Positions 51,427 through 59,464 of a DNA stretch of 64,000 bases are shown here, piece by piece; positions within the stretch are counted from its first letter, which is position 1; each line of letters starts with the position of its first letter. The DNA comes from DASYXZ01 sp035308965 (lineage in GTDB: Bacteria; Acidobacteriota; Terriglobia; UBA7540), in NCBI GenBank assembly GCA_035308965.1, contig DATGFN010000065.1:186001-250000 (forward strand), in the 5' to 3' direction. Made by a program: the position numbers and the translations under genes. The notes below the pieces were generated by a model. The model had not been told where the DNA came from, did not search any database, and was given only the letters and a program-made list of their open reading frames with translations.

Positions 51427-51540
51427 ATGTCCAAGCTCCGCCGACCTTTTATTTCCGATCAGTATTTTTTTGTTACTGTGCGGCTGCTTCGATGGCGCGC
51501 GAGATTCACCGAGGGTGAAACTCATCCGTTCCATGAGCGA
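51427..51540 (+). pseudogene. REP-associated tyrosine transposase (RAYT), N-terminal remnant
   Basis: From ATG 51427 the frame reads MSKLRRPFISDQYFFVTVRL and LRWRARFTEGETHPFHERGHDRG, close to the start of RAYT/IS200-like Y1 transposases, where YFFVTxRxL opens the first strand. The HUH motif and catalytic Tyr that should follow are absent; downstream sequence loses similarity and the frame ends at 51633. Bordered upstream by a REP-like palindrome. It is a fossil, unlikely to be active. Confidence 0.6.
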
Positions 51541-51697
51541 GGGCATGACCGGGGTCAGCGTTTTTTTGATTGCGGTTACCCTCATTATTTTCCCTTGTTT
51601 CAGGGAACAGCGGTGAAGTCCTGGCGCTCTTGACCTTCCGAAACCAAGCGAATAGGATGGTTATCTTGGAGTTCGTCGACTTCGCCAGGAGGGTCAA

Positions 51698-52219
51698 ATG
51701 GCACCCGAAGACGAGAAACTCGCCAGAGAAGAAGCCAGGCAAGACCACCAGCACGAAGCCGTAAAATCCAAAGTTGCCAGCGAAGTTCAAACAGAAATTG
51801 CTCGAAGCGCCGAGCAAGCTCACCCGACGGATCAGGCCCAAGCCAAGGCGCTCGCCAGTGACTTCAAGCAAAAGGCCGTTAGCGAAGTGGCCGCGCGGGA
51901 GTCTGAAATCGGGCGTGCGAAGCTCGTCGCCTCTATATCGCAAGTGGCCGACTACTTGTTTTACCTGATCTACGGCATCATCGGCCTGGAGTTCGCGCTG
52001 GATCTGCTGGGGGCGCGCCAGTCAAACGCCTTCAAACAGTTTCTGGATGTGGTCTCCGCGCCCGTGCTTGCGCCCTTCCGTGGATTGATGTCCGACCCGT
52101 CCGTCGGCCGCTTCCGGCTGATGATTTCTTACGTTGTGGCGGTCCTGGTCTACGTGCTTCTGCACGCAGCGGTCAACGGGTTTCTGCGGCTATTTGCCCA
52201 CAGAAAGACGGAGGTCTGA
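51698..52219 (+). CDS. YggT-like small membrane protein with charged N-terminal helix
   Basis: 173 residues; AGGAGG eight bases before ATG 51698. Residues 1-75 are highly charged and predicted helical (EDEKLAREEARQDHQHEAVK...). Two hydrophobic segments follow: VADYLFYLIYGIIGLEFALDLL (about 83-104) and FRLMISYVVAVLVYVLLHAAVN (about 138-160), flanking SAPVLAPFRGLM, the VSAP-xxxPxR turn typical of YggT. YggT proteins are implicated in membrane/osmotic functions. Not in an obvious operon; an inverted repeat follows. Confidence 0.7.
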   Translation: MAPEDEKLAREEARQDHQHEAVKSKVASEVQTEIARSAEQAHPTDQAQAKALASDFKQKAVSEVAARESEIGRAKLVASISQVADYLFYLIYGIIGLEFALDLLGARQSNAFKQFLDVVSAPVLAPFRGLMSDPSVGRFRLMISYVVAVLVYVLLHAAVNGFLRLFAHRKTEV

Positions 52220-52252
52220 TCATCGCGCGCCCAATTTACCGGGTCGCGTGTT

Positions 52253-52305
52253 ATTGTAGCGCCGGGCGGGGCGCCCATGCTTGGGGCCCCGCCCGGCGCT
52301 ACAAT
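52253..52305. repeat. ATTGTAGCG inverted repeat, copy 3, with perfect 20-bp stem
   Basis: Left arm 52253-52272 (ATTGTAGCGCCGGGCGGGGC) is exactly complementary to 52286-52305, loop 13 bases (GCCCATGCTTGGG). The same termini occur at 9680-9726 and 12274-12349. It lies 34 bases after the YggT-like gene; without a T-run it is a stable hairpin rather than a textbook terminator. The interval from here to 52588 shows no gene. Confidence 0.85.
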
Positions 52306-52588
52306 TCAGCAATTCACGGAATCTTCCCGATCCCGCCCTCAACATCCTGAGGAGCCGACCTCACAAAATGCGGGATCTCCCTACCCGGTACCATATCGAG
52401 GTAGCACCTTCGGGCCATTGCCAGCTCCCGGGCCCAAAGAGTACCGTTGCATCAGTGCCTCCGCATTCCGGGAGGCTCGAAGTGCGGCCAGCAGGATTCA
52501 ACTTCACAAATCGCTTTCCGCTGGCTGTCAGTTCTCACATATCGAAAAGAATCAAACTCTGGCGCTGCCAGAAATAAGGAGATCTAAA

Positions 52589-52777
52589 ATGGTTAATTCA
52601 ATTCTGAATACTTTTGCCCGTCTACATAACGAGGAAGAAGGCCAAGGCGTGGTCGAGTACGTCCTGCTGATCGCACTGGTTGCTTTCGCAGCTACGGCTG
52701 GGATGAGTGCTTTGGCAAGTTCCGTGAACAGCGCGTTCAGCAAAGTCGGGACGATCCTCGCCAAATACATTTCGTAA
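52589..52777 (+). CDS. flp: Flp-type (Tad) pilin
   Basis: 62 residues with AAGGAGA seven bases before ATG 52589. Class IVb pilin layout: short leader (MVNSILNTFARLHNEEEGQG), then VVEYVLLIALVAFAATAGMSAL, the Glu at the fifth mature position and hydrophobic helix; cleavage is expected at the G-Q/G-V region before VEY. It polymerises into Flp adhesive pili after processing by a prepilin peptidase. No tad/cpa genes are adjacent, which is usual for orphan flp copies; the only prepilin peptidase in the window is at 31049. Confidence 0.9.
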   Translation: MVNSILNTFARLHNEEEGQGVVEYVLLIALVAFAATAGMSALASSVNSAFSKVGTILAKYIS

Positions 52778-52824
52778 GCGTCTGGCGCACGGAATGGCAG
52801 TTGCCGCGTGTGGCAATGGGGAAG

Positions 52825-52850
52825 CGCGGACTCGCCGCGGCGAGTCCGCG
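52825..52850. terminator. Perfect 26-bp palindrome after flp, possible terminator
   Basis: CGCGGACTCGCCG (52825-52837) and its complement (52838-52850) abut with no loop, 48 bases after the flp stop, followed by TCCCTTCTGT. As RNA it would form a strong GC stem. Beyond it, up to 53388, the sequence shows no gene and no feature I can name. Confidence 0.5.
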
Positions 52851-53388
52851 TCCCTTCTGTGGCGATCATTGCCATCGTGACATGTTCGATCCGCTAGGGC
52901 AGGGTTTCTGTGGTTGGAAATCCATGCCTTTTCCAATTCGGCCCTGCACGTCTCCATCTAATACGTCCAAGGTAATTTAGTTAAGAAAGATGCCTTGAAC
53001 TAGGATATGATCGTCTGACTCCATCGCCGCCACCGAAAGGAGTAGCGCAGAGTTTCATTAATCGAAACTTTGTACCCATCGTGTTTTTGGCCAATAGAGG
53101 TCAGAATCGCTTATCCCTTGGGTCGGGTTGGTTCCGGAGAGGCCATCCTGTGCTGAGGTCCAAAGTACCCGCCATCTTGGAAGTGACCCTATTTGCCATG
53201 CGCGAGTGACGAAAAATGGCGGTTACCTTCGGATTTGCAGCATATAACACTTTAGTCGCAGAATGAAGAAAACAGTGCAATCAAACGGATTAGTCCAAAG
53301 GCCGAAAGAATTATATTTTGTCCGGAGTGGCTGGTCGCTTGCAATCAAACGTCAGCGATGAGCTAGTCAACTTAGTACGGATAATAAA

Positions 53389-54636
53389 ATGAGATTAGTA
53401 CGGGCAATACTGGATTTGATCTTGGCACTGGGACTGGTAACGGGGGGGATGGCCGTGGCGCAATCTCCCCGGCGGGCGAATTGGGTTGCGTCGTGGGAGG
53501 CTGCACAACGGCTTCCGGAGCCGGAAAACTCTCTTCCCCCGGACGAACTTCGTAACGCCACATTGCGGCAGATTGTGCATTTATCCATCGGCGGCTCAAG
53601 GCTGCGCGTCCACATCTCGAATGCATTCGGGACCGCCGCAATGCACTTTACATCCGTCCACATTGCCATGCCTATTTCCGCCACTTCGGCCAGGATTGAC
53701 CCAGCCACTGATAAGGCCCTCAGCTTTTCCGGAAACAGTGACGCGACTGTGCCGGCGGGCGCCGAGTACATTTCCGATCCGATCAATTACGGAATAGCAT
53801 CTCTCTCCGATTTGGCGGTCACTCTGCATATTGATGCACCCCCAGCCCGGCAAACCGGGCACCCCCTTGCGCTGGCCACCTCCTATCTTGTTCATGGCAA
53901 TCAGGTCTCTGCTCCTGACCTTCCCAATGCGAAAAAATTTGATCACTGGTTTCACCTGGCGGCAGTCGATGTGGATGCCCCAGCCGATGCTGCTTGCATC
54001 GTCGCGCTGGGGGACTCGATAACCGCGGGGGCCGGAGGGACGACCAACGGGAACACTCGCTATACTGATGTTCTTGCCGAGCGATTTTCAGCATTGCCCC
54101 ACAAGAAGGCCATGGGTGTATTGAATGCGGGTATTAGCGGAAACCATCTCCTGACCGACGGTCCTGGGGCCAATGCGTTAGCGCGATTTGACAGCGACGT
54201 GCTTGCCCAGGCTGGCGTCCGCTACCTGATCATGCTCGAAGGGACCAACGACCTTCGTGGACTCACGCGGAATGGCGAGGTATCACCCACGCAGCATACC
54301 GTGTTTATTCACCGCATTATCAGTTCGTACGAACAGATCGTCGTTCGCTCTCACGCTCACGGGATCAAGGTGATTGGTGCGACGATTCTTCCTATTACCG
54401 GAACGACCTACCTTAGTCATGGGCAGAGCAACGAGGCCGACCGGCAAGCGATCAATCACTGGATTCGTACTTCCGGGCGTTTCGACGCTGTCCTGGACTT
54501 CGATGAAGTCACGCGCGACCCCGACCATCCTGAGCGCTTGCTGCCTGTGTATGACTCCGGCGATCATCTGCACTTGTCGCCCGCAGGCTACCGCGCCCTG
54601 GCCAAATCCATTCCGCTCTCCCTATTCACACGGTAA
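53389..54636 (+). CDS. Secreted SGNH/GDSL-family hydrolase
   Basis: 415 residues. Signal peptide (ILDLILALGLVTGGMAVAQ). A ~170-residue N-terminal beta domain is followed by the SGNH fold: block I CIVALGDSITAG with Ser210, Gly block LNAGISGNHLL, Asn block MLEGTNDLRG, and block V VYDSGDHLHLSPAGYRALA with Asp and His. The architecture (N-terminal beta-sandwich plus SGNH) matches rhamnogalacturonan-acetylesterase-like or carbohydrate-esterase proteins. It would deacylate polysaccharides or esters outside the cytoplasm. Stands alone. Confidence 0.9.
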   Translation: MRLVRAILDLILALGLVTGGMAVAQSPRRANWVASWEAAQRLPEPENSLPPDELRNATLRQIVHLSIGGSRLRVHISNAFGTAAMHFTSVHIAMPISATSARIDPATDKALSFSGNSDATVPAGAEYISDPINYGIASLSDLAVTLHIDAPPARQTGHPLALATSYLVHGNQVSAPDLPNAKKFDHWFHLAAVDVDAPADAACIVALGDSITAGAGGTTNGNTRYTDVLAERFSALPHKKAMGVLNAGISGNHLLTDGPGANALARFDSDVLAQAGVRYLIMLEGTNDLRGLTRNGEVSPTQHTVFIHRIISSYEQIVVRSHAHGIKVIGATILPITGTTYLSHGQSNEADRQAINHWIRTSGRFDAVLDFDEVTRDPDHPERLLPVYDSGDHLHLSPAGYRALAKSIPLSLFTR

Positions 54637-54946
54637 CTCTCAACTTCATTGTGAATCCGCGGGTTCTACAAATACTGGTAGCCATAGCACGACTTGTGTG
54701 CCTGGGGTTTTTCTCTTATGCGTGGCCCGATTCGGGGGCGGCGCCCCGATCTATCGTGGCGCTTTTCCACTGCCTCATCCGGTCCTTCGTTGTCATGCTT
54801 GGGCCCCGCCCTGCATATCAGCGGATCAGGGAAAAGCCATCGGAGTCTGAAAGGCACTGGCTCCGCTCGGCATTCCTTGTATTGGCAAATCATCATCCGC
54901 CACGCTGATATGCGCGAAGGGATCGGAATTTATTGGTGAGTAGGGA
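54637..54946. other. Intergenic stretch without a supported gene
   Basis: Between the SGNH hydrolase and the PilZ protein. A GTG-started plus-strand frame at 54651-54908 contains a hydrophobic run (VLQILVAIARLVCLGFFSY) but has no ribosome-binding site or recognisable domain, so I do not call it. Confidence 0.3.
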
Positions 54947-55237
54947 TTAATTCAAAATTTGAAGTCCGGCTTCAAAGGGCGGTCCGGACTCCAGATGATG
55001 AACCCACACAACCCGGCAATGAGCCAGGCGGCTGCCGGAGTTCTCCGTCAATACTTCAAGCGTCTGCCCTCGGGTCAATTCAGCCCAGGTTTGAATTCTC
55101 AAACCGCCCTCAGACATATTGACGGTGGAAGCGGGGTGCTCAATCTCGGAATCTTTGAAGTCCAGGAGCAACGTAATGGGCAAGGTTCGGGGAACTCTTT
55201 GATTGTGGCGGGTTGAGAACGGTACGGCCGTTTCCAT
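54947..55237 (-). CDS. Single-domain PilZ protein
   Basis: 96 residues. PilZ pattern: basic RHNQRVPRTLPITLLLDF near the N-terminus in the place of RxxxR, NMSEGGLRIQT giving the (D/N)xSxxG motif, and the closing GPPFEAGLQIL strand. Only the first half of the arginine motif is clear, so c-di-GMP binding is probable but not certain. Monocistronic; upstream 55238-55531 shows no gene. Confidence 0.75.
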   Translation of the reverse strand: METAVPFSTRHNQRVPRTLPITLLLDFKDSEIEHPASTVNMSEGGLRIQTWAELTRGQTLEVLTENSGSRLAHCRVVWVHHLESGPPFEAGLQILN

Positions 55238-55531
55238 GCATCACCATCCGGCAGCACAAAAGATACTTCAGGTTCTCCCCCAGTACACTTATGAATACGA
55301 CAGAACATTCCATTTGTCAAGCCGCCTTTTCACCTCGGTCTCGCAGTGGGAGGTGGATGTTTCAATCGTTCGAATTAACAAATATCAAATCGCCACTCGA
55401 GGGAACCAGGCAACCTGGTTCCGTCGCCAGCCTCTAACTAAGCTGGAGTGGTTTGCTTGAGCTTGATTTTAATGCCCTTCCGGCGTAAATTGACCAGCGG
55501 GGGAGTTCGAGCCACCCAGGGAGAGTAAAAC

Positions 55532-56431
55532 ATGAAGCGAATACCAATAATCGTCTTATTTCTGGCCGGACTCTCGGTTTCTTATTTGGGTTGGGCGCAG
55601 TCTTCCGCCCAGGATCAGTCCGGACAATCGCTGGCTGATATCGCGCGCAAACTCAAGGCCCAGCAGGGACAAAACTCGACTGCAAACAGGACTTATACCA
55701 ACGACGATGTGGCGCCTGCCCCTTCTGCGAGTGGCGGGAAAGTCGAGGCGAGTGGATCCGAGTCCAACGGCAATAAACCTGATGCCGCCGGCGCCCATGG
55801 TGAAAAGTATTTCCGCGAAGCTTATTCCAAGTTAATGGGTAAGAAGGAAATGGATGAGCGCGAGTTGGAAGTCCTGCAAAAGAAACTGAACCAGAACAAC
55901 ATCCAGTATTATAACGGCGATCCTCAGGCCGCTTTGAAGCAGCAATACTCCCGGGAAGACATCACCAAGAATCAGGATGAAATCGACAAGAAGAAGAAAG
56001 AAATTGCCGACGTAGATCAGCAATTGTCCGATCTTCAGGATGAACTCCGCCGGGACAGTGGCGATCCGAGTTGGCTGCAAGGCAACCCGGTCTCTATCGA
56101 ACCGACTATCGCGGACCAGAAACTGCCCGAAGACGGCAAGAAAATGTCCAAGGAGTATTGGCAGGGTGAATTCAAAGCGGCGCGAGCCGCGCTGGCCCAC
56201 GCCCAGGAAGCCCAGAAACTGGTGGAAGATGAAGTGACCTTTCTAAAGGCCCGCCGAGTGCAGGAACCCTCGCCTGACGCGCAAAAAGAAATTAATGCCA
56301 AACTGGACGACCGCAATGCGGAGCTTGATAAAGCAGCGGCGGTGACGGACAAGGCAAAACACAATCTGGACGATCTTCAACAAGCATTTGATGCAAGCGG
56401 CGCACCTGCCGAATGGAGCGCACTCGATTAG
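55532..56431 (+). CDS. Exported coiled-coil protein of unknown function
   Basis: 299 residues, AGGGAGAG upstream of ATG 55532. Signal peptide MKRIPIIVLFLAGLSVSYLG to WAQ. A low-complexity Ser/Asn/Gly region (45-85) leads to long charged helices with heptad pattern: KYFREAYSKLMGKKEMDERE, LEVLQKKLNQ, DEIDKKKKEIADVDQQLSDL and a C-terminal AELDKAAAVTDKAKHNLDDL. Periplasmic structural role likely. Fifty-nine bases before the NtrC-type regulator gene and co-directional, perhaps an operon. Confidence 0.8.
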   Translation: MKRIPIIVLFLAGLSVSYLGWAQSSAQDQSGQSLADIARKLKAQQGQNSTANRTYTNDDVAPAPSASGGKVEASGSESNGNKPDAAGAHGEKYFREAYSKLMGKKEMDERELEVLQKKLNQNNIQYYNGDPQAALKQQYSREDITKNQDEIDKKKKEIADVDQQLSDLQDELRRDSGDPSWLQGNPVSIEPTIADQKLPEDGKKMSKEYWQGEFKAARAALAHAQEAQKLVEDEVTFLKARRVQEPSPDAQKEINAKLDDRNAELDKAAAVTDKAKHNLDDLQQAFDASGAPAEWSALD

Positions 56432-56490
56432 TCCCCTCGTGTTCGCCTGACCCTGCTGGCTGCCAGGCCGCAGGCTCCCACAAACTTTGC

Positions 56491-57864
56491 ATGCCTGAAA
56501 CCATTCTCCTGGTCGAAGACAAAGAGGTCTTACGGGAAATGGTTCGCCTCGCCTTAACCCAGGCTGGCCACGGTGTGGAGCAGGCGCCTGACGGCGCCAG
56601 CGCCCTGGCCAAAATTCGCACCCGCCGCTTCCCTGTCATTATCACCGACCTCAGACTCCCCGGACCGAGCGGTCTTGATATTCTCCGGGCGGCAAAGGAA
56701 TTGGACGAATCGGTGGCCGTCCTCATTATGACCGCCTTCGGGTCCGTCGATGAAGCGGTGACGGCCATGAAGGAAGGCGCGCTCGACTTCATCCAAAAGC
56801 CTTTTGAAATACCCCATTTGTTGTTGCTGGTGAAGCGCGCGATTGAAGACCAGGCCCGTTTGCGTGAAAACATGTTATGGCGCGAGGAAACGGTCTCCCG
56901 TTATGGCATGGCTTCGATCATCGGCGAAGATGAGTCCATGAAGCAGGTGGAACAGGCCGTACGCCGGGTAGCCGTGACGGGCGCCACCGTTCTGCTGCAA
57001 GGCGAGAGTGGCACCGGCAAAGAGCTGTTTGCCCGCGCTCTGCATGGGCTCAGTCCGCGGCGCGAAATGCCCTTTGTGACCATCAACTGTGCCGCGCTCC
57101 CGGAAAATCTGATTGAAAACGAGCTCTTCGGGCACGAGAAGGGCGCCTTCACGGGAGCGGGCTCCCGTAAGATCGGCAAGGTGGAGCTGGCCAACCGCGG
57201 CACGTTATTTCTGGACGAAATCGGCGAGCTTCCTCCCCCGGCACAATCAAAATTGCTGCGCTTAATTGAGGAGAAAACCTTCGAGCGGATTGGGGGCACG
57301 CAAACCATTACGGTGGATGTCCGCATTGTGGCCGCCACCAACCGGCCGCTACGCGACGCGGTGGAAAAGAAACTTTTCCGCGACGACCTCTATTTTCGAC
57401 TTTCCGCTTTTCCGGTTGAAATCCCTCCCTTGCGCCACCGCGGCCGGGACGTCTTATTGTTGGCCGATTTTCTCTTGGATAAATATGCTCGCGAATTTTC
57501 CAAACCGCGGGCTGAGCTCTCATCCGGCGCCCAGGAAATGCTGGTGTCTTATTCCTGGCCCGGTAACGTGCGCGAGCTCTCCAACGCCATCGAGCGCGCC
57601 GTGATTCTTGCTGATTCTCCCGTGATTGGTTCGGAAAATTTGGCGCTAGGTTTCCTTTCCAAACCCGCGGCCTCGCTGTCCGGCTTTGACTTGTCCGGCA
57701 GCCTGGCCGAAGCTACCGACCGCGCTGTGCTCAACGTGGAGCGCGCCAAGATCTCGCAGGCGCTGGAAGAAGCGCGCGGCAACAAGACCGTGGCAGCGGA
57801 AAAATTGAATGTCTCCACCAAAACGCTGCTGGCCAAAATGCGCACCCACGGGATGGAGTCCTGA
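56491..57864 (+). CDS. NtrC-family sigma-54-dependent response regulator
   Basis: 457 residues from ATG 56491 (MPETILLVEDKEVL). REC 1-120 with phospho-Asp53 in IITDLRLPGPSG; AAA+ domain about 140-375 with Walker A GESGTGKELFAR, the sigma-54-contact loop GAFTGA, Walker B GTLFLDEIGEL and VAATNRPLRDAVEKKLFRDDLYFRL; C-terminal Fis-type helix-turn-helix (NKTVAAEKLNVSTKTLLAKM). Activates sigma-54 promoters. Its kinase is not adjacent; the NtrB-like kinase at 31902 is a formal candidate. Confidence 0.95.
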   Translation: MPETILLVEDKEVLREMVRLALTQAGHGVEQAPDGASALAKIRTRRFPVIITDLRLPGPSGLDILRAAKELDESVAVLIMTAFGSVDEAVTAMKEGALDFIQKPFEIPHLLLLVKRAIEDQARLRENMLWREETVSRYGMASIIGEDESMKQVEQAVRRVAVTGATVLLQGESGTGKELFARALHGLSPRREMPFVTINCAALPENLIENELFGHEKGAFTGAGSRKIGKVELANRGTLFLDEIGELPPPAQSKLLRLIEEKTFERIGGTQTITVDVRIVAATNRPLRDAVEKKLFRDDLYFRLSAFPVEIPPLRHRGRDVLLLADFLLDKYAREFSKPRAELSSGAQEMLVSYSWPGNVRELSNAIERAVILADSPVIGSENLALGFLSKPAASLSGFDLSGSLAEATDRAVLNVERAKISQALEEARGNKTVAAEKLNVSTKTLLAKMRTHGMES

Positions 57865-57956
57865 GCGGGTAATAATCTCGGATGATCTTCAGCCCGGGCG
57901 GGGGATTTTTTCCTGCCCGCTTTTATTTGCGCCCCGCGTGCTGTATATTGTCGCCC

Positions 57957-58745
57957 ATGCCTAACATCGACAAACATGTTGCTGGAGACTTTTGCTGGAT
58001 CGAACTCGCGACCACGGACCAGGCCGCGGCCAAGAAATTCTACGAGTCATTATTTGGATGGAGTATCTACGATTCCCCGATGGGTCCGAATGAATTCTAC
58101 ACCATGTTTTCGCTCGAAGGCCGCAACACCGGCGCGGCTTACACCATGCGGAAGGATCAGGTGGCGCAAGGGATTCCGCCGTTCTGGATGCTATACATTG
58201 CCACCGAAAGCGCGGACGCCTCTGCGGCCAAAGCCGCGCAGCTTGGCGGCACCGTATTGATGCCCGCTCTTGATGTAATGGACGCCGGACGCATGGCCGT
58301 AATTCAGGACCCTGCGGGAGCGGTATTCAGCGTTTGGCAGTCCAACAAGCACCAGGGCACGCAGATTACAGGCGTCGATGGAACTTTGTGTTGGGCAGAC
58401 TTGAGCACATCAGACCAGCAACGCGCCGGGTCTTTTTATGCGGATTTGTTTGGGTGGGAAATCATGAAGGAGGAAGAAGAGCCGAAACACAACTACTGGC
58501 ACATCAAGAATGGAGAAAGTTTCATCGGCGGCATCCCGCCCGCTTCGCATCGCAATCCAAAGATTCCGCCGCACTGGGAGATTTACCTCCAGGTGTCGGA
58601 TTGCGACGCCACGGCCGCCAAGGCCAAACAATTGGGCGCAAAGCTCTATCTGCCTCCCACCGATTTTGAAAATGTCGGCCGCATTTCAGTGATCGCCGAC
58701 CCTCAAGGCGCGGTGTTCGCCATATTTAAGGCGGCTCGTAAATAG
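57957..58745 (+). CDS. VOC-family (glyoxalase/bleomycin-resistance-like) two-domain protein
   Basis: 262 residues from ATG 57957. Two repeated VOC domains: residues 1-125 (FCWIELATTDQAAAKKFYES, LFGW, then DPAGAVFSVWQ) and 130-262 (LCWADLSTSDQQRAGSFYAD, LFGW, then DPQGAVFAIFK). The pattern is that of the YdeA/CFP30-like group often annotated as glyoxalase-like; real substrate unknown. No metal-site set can be fixed by eye. Monocistronic; convergent with the selenoprotein operon downstream. Confidence 0.9.
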   Translation: MPNIDKHVAGDFCWIELATTDQAAAKKFYESLFGWSIYDSPMGPNEFYTMFSLEGRNTGAAYTMRKDQVAQGIPPFWMLYIATESADASAAKAAQLGGTVLMPALDVMDAGRMAVIQDPAGAVFSVWQSNKHQGTQITGVDGTLCWADLSTSDQQRAGSFYADLFGWEIMKEEEEPKHNYWHIKNGESFIGGIPPASHRNPKIPPHWEIYLQVSDCDATAAKAKQLGAKLYLPPTDFENVGRISVIADPQGAVFAIFKAARK

Positions 58746-58810
58746 CGCCGGACGGCGAACTTTCTTAATCCACTGAAATGCAATCGATTGCCGGTGCAAT
58801 TGTCTGGCAC

Positions 58811-59464
58811 TCAATTCCCCATCTTCAACAGCAATCCGCCCACGTAAGTGTTGAGCCGGCCTGCATCGAGGATCTGATCGGGCGGCCCCGCACGGCCCAA
58901 CTGGTGCATCCAGTATGTGGGCGCGGGCGGCTTGCTTCCCTGCCCTTCCGGCCAACTTGCGTCGGGCCCAAAAACAAAATAAACATCCCAGGCCGGAAGG
59001 CTTGATGGAAGGTTGATCACCCTCGCGTATGATTTGGATAGAGATCCATCCACGTCCACATACTGCGTCGCACGCCGGTCCGGCAATGTATCCTTCTCGT
59101 CTTGCGCGGCAGCCTCCACCGGCCTGCCGCGCAGCACGGGCACCCACACAATGTAGGCGCGCAGGCGATTATCGGGAGTCTTGGCGAGAACTTGATTTTC
59201 GATTTCGGAGGCCCCCCGAAGACATATTCCTCAAGTAGGATCCAGCAGCAGGAGCAGGCGCACCTTTCCGGCATCCCTGTTGAATTGGGCCCGCAATGGT
59301 TCAAAACCAGCTGAAAGCCGGGTGAGGGGAATTTCTCTTTCGGTGGGCCTGGAACAATGAGCCGTCCCCAGGAGAAAGACGACCAGGGCAAGACGAACGA
59401 ACCGGCGTTCAAAGTTGGGCCTGCGCGGCGCCGTTGTCATGTAACAGCTGGCAAAGCTCCTCAT
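58811..59464 (-). CDS. Thioredoxin-like protein with probable selenocysteine (in-frame TGA, U-G-I-C)
   Basis: Read with one TGA as selenocysteine, the gene encodes 217 residues from ATG 59464, which overlaps the menG stop as ATGA. A membrane/signal segment (FVRLALVVFLLGTAHC) leads to VRLLLLLDPT, then TGA at 59231-59233 (codon 78), then GICLRGASEIENQ and RLRAYIVWVPVLRG, WDVYFVFGPDASWP, YWMHQLG. The beta-strand plus U-x-x-C plus helix is a thioredoxin active site, and homologous proteins that I recall have Cys where TGA lies. Coding character continues for 139 codons after the TGA. The alternative, a nonsense mutation, is less likely at exactly this position. Probable periplasmic redox protein, third gene of the aroB-menG operon. 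Confidence 0.75.
59204..59220 (-). promoter_or_regulatory. Hairpin after the in-frame TGA, candidate bacterial SECIS
   Basis: Starting ten bases after the TGA, TTCGGGGGGCCTCCGAA can form a 7-bp stem (with one G-U) and a three-base loop. Bacterial SECIS hairpins bind SelB just downstream of the UGA and need a small apical loop with G and U; distance fits roughly, loop sequence only partly. Confidence 0.45.

Noticed and set aside
58811..59149. Treating the region after the TGA as a separate small gene starting at GTG 59149
   Set aside because: The frame is continuous with the upstream part except for the TGA, the GTG has no ribosome site, and the conserved strand-helix of the thioredoxin fold begins before it.
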